DNA from: Nemertoderma westbladi
Taxonomy: Eukaryota; Xenacoelomorpha; Nemertodermatida; Nemertodermatidae
DNA length: 50,544 nucleotides
Direction: 5' to 3'
NCBI GenBank assembly: GCA_032718475.1
Contig: JAUCBJ010000377.1
Span: 1-50,544, forward strand
Part shown: positions 8,273 through 17,800 of the stretch, one piece after another
Layout of the letters: each line of letters starts with the position of its first letter
Position numbering within the stretch: position 1 is the first letter of the stretch
Made by a program: the position numbers and the translations under genes
The notes under the pieces: generated by a model
The model's input: the letters and a program-made list of their open reading frames with translations, nothing else
The model's database searches: none
What the model was told of the DNA's origin: nothing

Positions 8273-8713
8273 ATGTTGGACTCTATACAATTAGCGAAAT
8301 TCCCGGTGGGGTCCGAATACATCGGTGTTTACGCAATCGACCAATTACACATAATACACACAAAAAAAAATAAGCATAAACAAAATTATTCATTTATTAT
8401 TAATAATCAACGTATAGGCCTACCTGGACAACACTGGTCTTGCGTGCGCGTGGTTAACAGAATTGCTTATTATTTAGATTCGTTTGGTAAAGCGCCTCCA
8501 CCAAAAATATCATATTGGTTGCATAAATATACCCAAAGGCATACTTGGAATCGTAAAATATTTCAAGCGCCACAATCGACTCAGTGTGGTCTATTTTGTC
8601 TGTATTATTTAACCGAGGTGCCGAAAAATCCCAGAGCAATGAATATATTCACCTCTAATTTGCGGTACAATGATTTATTGTTATTACAGTGGACACTTTC
8701 ATTAATAAAATAA
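8273..8713 (+). CDS. Adenain-like cysteine protease (family C5-like)
   Basis: 146 residues. The catalytic set of adenovirus-type proteases is visible in order: His54 followed by Trp (GQHW), Asp69 in a YYLDSFG context (Glu in adenain, Asp in many Polinton enzymes), Gln98 for the oxyanion hole and Cys105 in QSTQCGLFCLYYL, with the expected seven-residue Gln-Cys spacing. It would process capsid and core proteins during particle maturation. It is shorter than adenain (about 204 residues), as is typical of Polinton proteases. The final 25 bases overlap a second open frame lacking an ATG (8689-8970). Confidence 0.88.
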   Translation: MLDSIQLAKFPVGSEYIGVYAIDQLHIIHTKKNKHKQNYSFIINNQRIGLPGQHWSCVRVVNRIAYYLDSFGKAPPPKISYWLHKYTQRHTWNRKIFQAPQSTQCGLFCLYYLTEVPKNPRAMNIFTSNLRYNDLLLLQWTLSLIK

Positions 8714-8970
8714 TTTATTTATTTTGGTTATGGGTATATTCAATTACGGTGTGTGAACATATTATTAGCGTTAATATTAATAATAAATATTTATTTCTTG
8801 GGTATATAGTAATAGCAATATTTTTAATAAATATATGGGACACGGTAAGTGATATGGGTTGGGGTCTTCACACGGCACTATTCGTTTTTAATTTTCATCA
8901 CAGAAACCTTACGGGCGGGGGTCTCTTTAACGTGTGGGCGGCTGGTAAAACCGGAAATAATAATAATTAG
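8689..8970 (+). CDS. Doubtful hydrophobic open frame overlapping the protease 3' end
   Basis: About 93 codons open in the +1-shifted frame relative to the protease, but the first codon is GTG and the first in-frame ATG occurs two thirds of the way in. Two hydrophobic stretches (about residues 5-22 and 34-48) could span a membrane, followed by a Gly-rich tail. If made, it might depend on frameshifting from the protease or on splicing. It may equally be chance. No family recognised. Confidence 0.2.
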   Translation: MDTFINKIIYLFWLWVYSITVCEHIISVNINNKYLFLGYIVIAIFLINIWDTVSDMGWGLHTALFVFNFHHRNLTGGGLFNVWAAGKTGNNNN

Positions 8971-9334
8971 GCACAGAGCACATTGGGACCCAAGCATCTG
9001 CCGCCCAACTTATGCGGTTAACACAAAGGCCAGAATCTCAATCCAGGCTACGCGAATTAGGCAATAATTAAACGCTCTAACGACAATCAAAGCTCTGAGT
9101 TCAATTTACTCACATATGTGGGCAGTTTTGCAAAAGAAATAATATATAGATAATAATATAATATAGATACGCCGCGAAGCATAGAAAATTAGCCTTACCA
9201 AAGTAGTTAGTTCTGTTGTAGTTTGCTATATAATAACATTGAGAATAGTGATAGCGGCATCACTTTATTATTTTAATTTTTAATATTATTCTTATAATTT
9301 ATTAATTATTAAATTAATTTTCAATTCAATTTCA
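8971..9334. other. Gene-free spacer inside the Polinton-like block
   Basis: AT-rich, 364 bases. No reading frame worth naming. A TATATAATA stretch at about 9228 lies roughly 100 bases before the next ATG and could be a core promoter; nothing else is seen. Confidence 0.4.
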
Positions 9335-9616
9335 ATGGCTGAAGGCGGTAAAAACCCGAAGTTAGTTGTCCAACCCTTCGAGTATCATCCTCCGCCATTT
9401 AATTTGGAAAAATCGAACAAGATTCGTCTCAAAAAAGCTGAGTGGGCACGCAGGGTGCGGGTGATGCACTCAATTGAATTTAACTCACGGTATAATGATG
9501 ATTTGGTCCCGACGCGCCCGGCGATCGTCTTGCCGATCGCTGGGGGGCGATCGATGTGTGTATGCCCCCCGCGAATGGTCGGCGAAACACATACGCCGCC
9601 TCCAACCGAAAATTAA
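9335..9616 (+). CDS. Small hypothetical protein at the right end of the block
   Basis: 93 residues, ATG 9335 in the context CAATGGCTG. Pro-rich N-terminal region (FEYHPPPFNLEKSNK at about 16-30), a basic segment (RLKKAEWARRVRV), then a Pro/Cys-containing tail. GC content in the last 120 bases (about 60 percent) is well above the surroundings, which supports a coding function. Not recognised. It is the last frame on the plus strand before the repeat-rich spacer and may belong to the element or to its flank. Confidence 0.4.
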   Translation: MAEGGKNPKLVVQPFEYHPPPFNLEKSNKIRLKKAEWARRVRVMHSIEFNSRYNDDLVPTRPAIVLPIAGGRSMCVCPPRMVGETHTPPPTEN

Positions 9617-9654
9617 TGTAAGTAATAATTTCGACAATTAATAATTATAAATAC

Positions 9655-9935
9655 AATAACCTTACTTCGATGCTATCACTCACTTCATGGCTCGCCCCAT
9701 AGGTAGAATAATCAAATTAAAATAATATTATAAATACTATAACCTTATACTCACTTCACGGCTCGCCCCCACAACTTGTTGCGTAGTGATAAATATAAAT
9801 ACAATAACCTCACTTCGATGCTATCACTCACTTCATGGCTCGCCCCCATAAGTCTGTGTTTATTTACCTTTTTAGTTGTTGCGTCATAACCTTACTTCGA
9901 TGCTATCACTCACTTCATGGCTCGCCCCATAAGTA
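9655..9935 (+). repeat. Four irregularly spaced copies of a 45-bp motif
   Basis: A motif containing CTTACTTCGATGCTATCACT and then CACTTCATGGCTCGCCCC occurs at about 9657-9700, 9802-9848 and 9888-9937, with a shortened copy at about 9738-9770. Two copies are followed by a shared AAGTCTGTGTTTAT..ACCTTTTT-like stretch. It lies directly right of the Polinton-like gene block and may be part of its terminal or regulatory region. Confidence 0.7.
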
Positions 9936-11804
9936 GAATAATCAAATCATTAAAGAGCCGCCGTTAGTCTGTGTTTATTCACCTTTTTTTAGTCGTTGCG
10001 TCTGTAATAGTCTATCATGTTAAAGACTTTATTAAATAAATTGGAGATGAGCTGTTGCAACTGTAATTAAAAGTGTAATATTATGGGTTTGCCCACTTTA
10101 CCTATTGCGGTTCAAGGTCAAACGCCGACCGGTAGACACGAATTAATTAAATTACTTCCGTCTGTGGACTGGCCTTATACCGCATATGTCACATATACAC
10201 AGTGGTGACATATGTTACATATGCACAATGGTAACCATAGTAACCATGGCGGGGCAAGAATGGTAACCATGGTAACCATAGTAAGTGGGTGGGGCAACAA
10301 TAGTAATCATAGTAAGTAGGCGGGGCAAGAGCCGTTCGGCAAATTCTTTAACATGGTAGACTATGGCAGACGCTGTCTCAATCCCGTTGTTTAGCATACT
10401 ACTGACTAGCTACTGTAAACACACCTTAGCAGTAACATTCACCTATAAACTCACAAATACCACACACACAACTTGTCACAAATTACACACATTCGGGCCA
10501 TTTGTCCGTTAGTCAATGCCTTCCAGAATGTCACTGTATTATTATGTATCCTTGGATACTAGTAGTGCGCTATTTATTCCCTATGCTATTCAATGGGACA
10601 AGCTTTCTATTGTTCTTTTAACTCAATTCTAATTCTAGCGTGGTTGTTGCTATGGTGACATTATGCAAAGCTAGCGGTAGAATTAGGGTAACTCCAATGC
10701 ATACAGATCTGGGATGTTATTTAATAGTATTCTTTAATAGTCAATGTTCTGTTTTATACATGACTTTATGAATTTTATCGGCTATTGACTATGTTTGGGA
10801 GACTTTCGTACACGCATACGCATAATAATATAAATCTCCGCTCCCTTGATCTATTAATTAATGGAATTTTGGGAATGTTATAAATTGCGTAAAATGGCAA
10901 TTTATTAAATTCATTAAAAGACATGAATTTAAATTTATTCCCTGAAATTTTATTATTTGATAATTAAATGGGCATATTTTGATTCTAGAACTTGTCTAGG
11001 GACACAAGATCCTTAATTCTATGACAATTGTCTTTTTTAAGAATATCGGTAAATGCTACGATATCTTAATTGACTAGAATTGTTGAAGGATCTGAATTTT
11101 ACAGATTTTGATTTATTAGATTTGCAAATATTAAATAATTAATATTTGAGATGGGCACCGATTTATTCCAGAACTTATCTGGGGACGTTAACCACTGATT
11201 CTAGAATTTGTCTTTCAAGTATATCGGTGGGTGCCGCGATATCTTAATCGACTAGAATTACAGATGGTCAAAGGGTTTAACAGATTTATTTTGCGTTATA
11301 CGCTACTGTTAAAGGGACATCACGCTACTATATGTATTATTTAATATACGGTATGAGAGCAATATCGCACAAAGCAATGTCAGTGTGAAGAGGCAAGTCG
11401 TTTCCAAGGTCTACCCAGAGCTTGGTTTAGCCGAGACACGAGGATCTGAACTTTGCATTCCTAATACTCTGCCTACCAATAATACTTAAATATAGTAGTG
11501 GCTTTATTGTACTTTAATAAGTACGGACATTTCATCTTACTGTAGTTACGTATTTATAATATAATACGGACAGTAAGGAAAGATAAAAATAATTATTTCT
11601 TCGCCGTCTCACTAAATATAATATAAGTAATTACGTACGTAATAAACACGAATATATTGCACTATTCTACAAAATAATCGCTAAATAATATTCCACTAAA
11701 TTAAATAAAACGATTATAATAAAATTACATAGTAATACATACATAAATATAAAAATAATAAAATAATATAAAATAATAGAGTCACACGCCCACTCCGAAC
11801 GATA
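9936..11804. other. Gene-free stretch between the Polinton-like block and the BEL element
   Basis: No gene seen. It holds three near-tandem units around GGTAACCATAGTAA and GGCGGGGCAAG at about 10229-10330, and a diverged tandem duplication at about 10970-11305 (period about 183) sharing TATCGGT, GATATCTTAAT and GACTAGAATT. The right part should contain the 3' LTR of the BEL element, but I could not match it to any copy right of 19904. Confidence 0.5.
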
Positions 11805-14800
11805 TTAAGTTGGGGAGTCCCTAGATGTCGGTTGGATTAGGGAAGTGGTCGTGGGAAGAGTTTCTTGCCTTCCATAGTTTCCGGAGAGCTCTCTGTCTCT
11901 TTCCAGTAAACATAAACGTCCCACTGGGCGATTGAGCTGTTGAGTCTCAAAGACTATCCCTGGTTTCTTAAAGTTCCGCCGCATGACGACGAGCTCTACT
12001 GATCGCACCAAACCATCGCTCGAGATATAAGTCTCGATGATACGTCCTGTTTGCCATCGCTTACGTGGGAGATCGGGGTCCACAATAAGCACCATGTCTC
12101 CAGCGCTGACGTTTTCTTGCTGCGCAAACCACTTAGTTCGAAGTTGTAGAGTGGGCAGGTAATGTTTCTCGAAATGGTCAGCGAAACGACGGGATAGCAA
12201 CTGCATAAGTTGCCAGGTTCGACGGCAGTACTCGTCTCCGTCTGTGATCTCCGATCGCGGGAGCATGGCTACGGGTTTCTTCAGTAGAAAGTGCGCGGGT
12301 GTTAGCGCTTCCAGGGAATCAGGATTTGAAGAGACTGGCATAAGCGGTCTTTCGTTGAGATAGGCGGCGATTTCCTCCATTAACGTCCGCAATAGTTCGT
12401 CGGTGAGATAAGCGCGACAAGGCACAATAAAGTGGAACGCAGTCTTCACGCTCCTAATCAATCTCTCCCAACTTCCTCCCCACCAAGGGGCGTCGGCGGC
12501 GTTGAAGGTCCAGCTAGACGCTGTTATCCTTAGCTGATCGTCCACCTGTCTTTTGTTCCAGTCCTTTACGTAAGCTTGAATTTCGTTGTTGGCGCCAATG
12601 AAGTTTGTTCCCTTATCCGATCTCATCGTGTTACTGGTTCCGAAGCGAGCGATCTGTCGTCGTAAACTCAACACGAAGCTGTTGGTGGATAGATCGTTTA
12701 CCATATCGAGATGGATAGCTCTATAAGTCATACAAACGAAAATGACACACCATCTCTTGACTATAGTCCGGGCACGATATACTTCAATAGGGCCAAATAA
12801 ATCCACACCGGTATTAGTAAAGGGTGGTTCATAGAAGCTTACTCTTTCCCTAGGTAATTCTGCCTCTCGCTGCGTTAAAGGCCTACTGAATGCTTTCCTA
12901 CAGGGTATACAATTCCTAAGAACTTTGTTCAGAGCCCTACGAGGTTTATAAAAATAGTAGCGAGTTCGAATTTCGCTCAGAACTCGTTCTCTACCAGCAT
13001 GATACAGTTTGCTATGAACATCTACAATTATCTTGATCTGTATGTCAAGATTTCTAATGAGTATGGGGAACTTAGTGTCAAAGGATAATGGGGCGTTGGT
13101 GAGCCTGCCTCCAACACGTATTAACCCATCTATCATGGTACTAGAGAAGCGATCCCTTAAGCGCATCTGTGGATTTCTTAACAACAGGAAATACTTATCG
13201 GAATCCTCATAGCATTGTAGGAGTCTCAGCATCTGTTTGTTGGTTTCATCATGCTCCTGGTAGCTGATCTTCTCCTTTAGAAACCTGTCGGATACCTTGT
13301 ATTGTGGAAGATCTTTAACAACATGGACTCGTGCAGATGTTGATGGAGCCTCATCACTATGAGTCTTTGTCCCGGAGTAACGATGATGAAAACATCGTTT
13401 CAAATAGGTGACAGCTTTACAGAGTCGATTCCAGGAACTGTAGTGACGTATCGCTCTCTGCAAGAGAGGTGAGAGTCCTTGCGCGACATCTGGTATTCCA
13501 GATTTCCAATCCTTGTCACGGATTTCCAAGACTTCTTTAGTCGTGGCGGTGGGTTTCTGATCCAAAGCATCATCTCCGGAAGTAAATAATACAGATAGAT
13601 CAACCGCAGGTTTAAACAACTTCGATTTACTCGCTCGAGTTTTGGGTTTAACTTTCTCCGCTCCCTTGGCCTGTCTGATCTCTGCTGTTGTGAGATGGGG
13701 AGGCCATTCTTCTTCTTCTCTGTAGAGAAAGTCAGGTCCTCCTAACCATTCGGGAGTATTTACCAATTCCTTTGGAGTCGCTCCTTGTGACGCGATGTCT
13801 GCTGGATTAATCGTTCCGGGGCAATGTCTCCATTGGTCCATCGTCGTGCGACTAAGTATGATGGCTACCCTGTTGGTAACGAAGACGCTGAACTGACAGA
13901 CTTCATTGGTTATATACTCTAACACGAGTAAAGCATCGGTCCAATAGACAGTTTTCTCTAATGTATAGTCAATCTGTTCGGTTACATTCCGGCCGATGGC
14001 TGTAGCGTATAGAGCCGCTTTTAACTCCGCTCGAGGAACTTTCAACTTGTTGTTGATTAATGCCTTAGAAGTAACCAAGGCGACTTTGATTCCATCCGGA
14101 GTTTCCACTCTTAGGTAGGCTAATATACCGATTAGCATATCGCTGGCGTCTCCAAACACATGGAGTTGATAGGAATACGTAGGGAGAACATGACCAAAAT
14201 ATGAACGGGAAATTATAAAATCCTCGATGGCTGGCAGAGAATCTTCCCATTTCATCCACTGCTTCAATAATTCCCCCTTAAGTGGATCGTCCCATGAGTG
14301 GTTTTCAAGCCACATTTGTTGTACCAAACTACGAGCAATCAGTATAACTGGGCTAATAAATCCCAATGGATCGAAATAAGTGCTCAGTATACTTAAGCAA
14401 ATCCGTTTGGTTCGAACTGGATTATCTCGCTGTTTTAGCTGGAAAAACAGGATATCTCGCTCTGTGTCCCATTTCAAGCCGAGTGTCTTGGTCTCTGGCA
14501 GATCATCTTTGATCAAATCGAGATCTTTCGCTCCTCGATCTTCCGCAGGGATCGACTCCAGAAAATCACGGGAGTTGCTGGTGAATTTGGTTAATCGAAA
14601 TCCACCTCTTTTTAAGCACTCTACCGTTCCCTTAGCGACCTCAATGGCTTCCTCAACTGATGGGAGGGACTTCAGATTGTCGTCCATGTATATGTCTCTC
14701 TTGATGTTGTCGATCACTTCCTTAGAGAAGGCCTCTCTGTTGTCCTCTGCAGTGGTACGCACTACCGAACAGGCGTTGGAAGGGCTTGAGATTATCCCAA

Positions 14801-17800
14801 AGGCCTGGATGGTCATCCAGTACTCCACCGGTTTCTGGTTGAGGTCTCCTTCGGGCCACCACAGAAATCGTAGACTATCTCGATCCCTATCTAACACCTT
14901 GACTTGTAAGAACATGCCTTCTATATCGGAGGCGAAAGCAATCGAATATTGTCTCAATCTTAAAAGAATCCCCAACAAAGATTGAAGCAAGTTGGGTCCG
15001 GGTAACAATTCAGAGTTAAGGGATTGACCCATGTAAAGAGCGGAGCCATCAAACACTACTCTCACTTCGTTTGGCTTACCGGGTTTAGGAACGTAATGGT
15101 GAGTTAAGTAATACGTTCTTTCAGTCACAGGTGTTTCTTCCGGTACTCTCTCCGCGTATCCCTTACTAATAAATTTTTCCAGCTGTGTTTGATACATTGC
15201 TTTAGCTGAAGAATTAGCCGTAAGGCGTCGATGGAGTTGCGCGATTCTTTTTTCCGCCAAAGGTCTGTTATTGATGAACTTCGGTTCTTTCTTACGAAAA
15301 GGTAGACCGACTTCATACCTACCTTGATCTTTGAGGAAACGTGTAGTTGTCTCTTGGATCTGCTTGGCCCTTTCCTCTTCCACCGACAAGGCTTTATCGT
15401 AGGAATTGGGCTCTACCGCCTCTTGCGTAAAGAATCGTACAGCATGTTCATCTCGAGTCTTGGCATTGCAACGCTCAATGACGTCATTTAACTCGTCGTT
15501 ATAAGCTTCTCGTTCAGATGGATAGAGAAGTTGACATAAGTTCACTTGGTTTTGCCAAGCCTCGTTTTCCTTAAGGAGATCGATGGTATTCTCCTCATCA
15601 AAAAGCTGGTGAACGTCGTCATTATCTGAGGAGTATGGAATTCCCTCAGTTGAGTTGTCTCCCTCACTGGTATCATCTTCCCATTCACTCACCTGGCATA
15701 CGCTCTCTGGCGGTAGTCTTTCTCTGAGTGTTCTACGGGAAGGGCCAGTAAAGTACCAACCTACTCTAGTTCTTACCGCATAGGTCTGTAGTGGCTGCGG
15801 TTGAGCAGGCCGTTTCTCTAATGTCTCCAGCGCCTCATGCGCGTTTTGGCCGATGAGTATTTGCACTCCAGGATAATCAGTCTGGAATCGAGGTATGTTA
15901 AGATGTTGGATGCTTTCATCCTCGTCCCAATTATAAAGGTCTGCTTGAGTAGTAGCGAAGTTCTTTATAGCCACCATTTTCACTGACCTTATGCTATGTT
16001 CTCCTAGTTCGTCCTGGGGGGTGGACAACGCTCCTACATAATAATCCGCTGTGATTGTAGATTTCCAAACTTGCATAATGCCAGACATGTTGAGCTTAGT
16101 TTGGAACTTGAGTTGTCCAGCAAATATATCTTCGGCTAGCTCTTTATCGATAAATGTTCCTGTGCTGCCGGAGTCAAGGAGGGCGTTCACTACATAACTC
16201 CGTTTAGGTCCGTGCACCCTTACCTGCACCACAGGAAACTCTCGGATCCCTACATTGGAAGATGGCTCTTTCCAAGATGGTTGTCGTTCAGAAGTAGTTA
16301 GAGTGAAGTCGCTGTCTGTATCCTTTTCATAGGTGAGTGCTCGATACACTGCGGTATTTATCATGTAACAGGATTCGTTTTCGTCGGAGAACTCGTCTGT
16401 ATAGAATCCTTCCATCTCAGATTGATCAGTGTCGTTCACATCACTGAATTGGACATGTAGCTCGGAATCACTTACCTGATTCGGACTATTTCGATCGAAT
16501 TCAGCGTGCAACAAGATATGATGTTTCGCACCACACTTTGCACACCTTATGTCAGAGAAACAGGTTCGCCGTTGGTGTCCTTGTCTGAGGCAATTATAAC
16601 ATAACCGCTTATCCCACATGACTTCGCGTCTCTCCGTTAATGATTTCTTTAGAAATTCATCACACCTATTCAAATGGTGGGTCCCGTCACACAGCGCACA
16701 TTTCGGTTTGATGTTACTTACCTTATTCTGAGTCACATTGTGTACACTTGCCCTTTCTTCGGGCTTTCTCACCTGAATTCTCTTGGGAGACGTGGGAGGA
16801 GTTTTTCTTATCGGTTCTCTCCTGTCATTTGCTCGAGACTTGAATTTACTTACCTGATCTTTAGGCATTTTATTGACATAATAAGATCTATCAGTGTCTT
16901 TCCCGCTATCTTCTCCTTGAGAAGTCTGGCTTTCGCCGTCGTCTGTATAACACACTGGTGTTACCTTTCTCCTAGAGACGGGTTTTTCACTTACCTTGTT
17001 TTCCGGTGTCTTCTCTCGGGACTGCTTGAGGAGTTGCAATTTCACTTCTCCATCCAAGAATGACATGAGATCAGCCATGGTAGGGTCTCGTCGTTGTTGT
17101 TCCATCATATATAGTACTTTCTTATCCCAGCGTGTGCCTACCCCACCTTTCGGTAAAGTAGAAGCCACAGCTCCAATGACCATAGAACTTTGGTATTCAT
17201 GAGACTTACCTAACCAATCTAATTGTCTACAGATCTCTTGAATCTCATCGGAAAACTCTATTATCCCACTGCTGATGAACTTTCTGGGCGCTACTAATTT
17301 TGCATATAAATACTTAGCGATATTATTCCTATTACCATACCTGATGTTTAGTGTGTCCCAAACTTGTCTTAATCCGTCTGGATGTCCAATAAACTTTAAC
17401 GCCATTAACTTGGGAGATCCTTCCAAGCACTCGATGAGGTATCTAAGTTTTTCTCCATTAGATAGTACAGAGTTCTGTATGTTATCTTTGTAATATTCAT
17501 TAAAAGGTAACCATTTCATCTCATCTCCATTGAACTTGACGATCTCTCCCACCTTCACCGCTTGCCGGGCTTCGGTTCTAGCCATTTGACGCGTAAAACT
17601 TTCTTGGGCCATCGTGTTATTTAATATCGAGTTATCGGTATATAAATTTCTCGGATTATGATCAGTTCTATATGGAATATCATTATCAACAGGTCTATAA
17701 TTACCCTTAATAGGGTTCACTATAGGAGTTTCTACTTCGCTAGCAGTATAGATGCGTGTAGGCTCCACACCTTGCGCATGCGATACTTCAGACCTAACAG

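Larger units (their letters stand above)
832..9616 (+). mobile_element. Polinton/Maverick (adintovirus-like) gene block lacking PolB
   Basis: Eleven ATG-started genes lie on one strand with very short gaps or 4-base overlap. They include the Polinton hallmark set: packaging ATPase, retroviral-type integrase with a chromodomain-like tail, double-jelly-roll-type capsid protein of the F54H12.2-like family and adenain-like protease. Family-B DNA polymerase, normally about 1,000 codons, is absent from both strands. I found no convincing terminal inverted repeats, so the true ends are unknown; the coordinates cover the gene block only. It may be an old viral integration, a transposon, or a copy truncated at the left. 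The reading frames show no breaks, which argues for a fairly recent arrival or continued selection. Confidence 0.8.

Noticed and set aside
14380-14985. 201-codon plus-strand open frame
   Set aside because: Antisense shadow of the BEL reverse transcriptase region.
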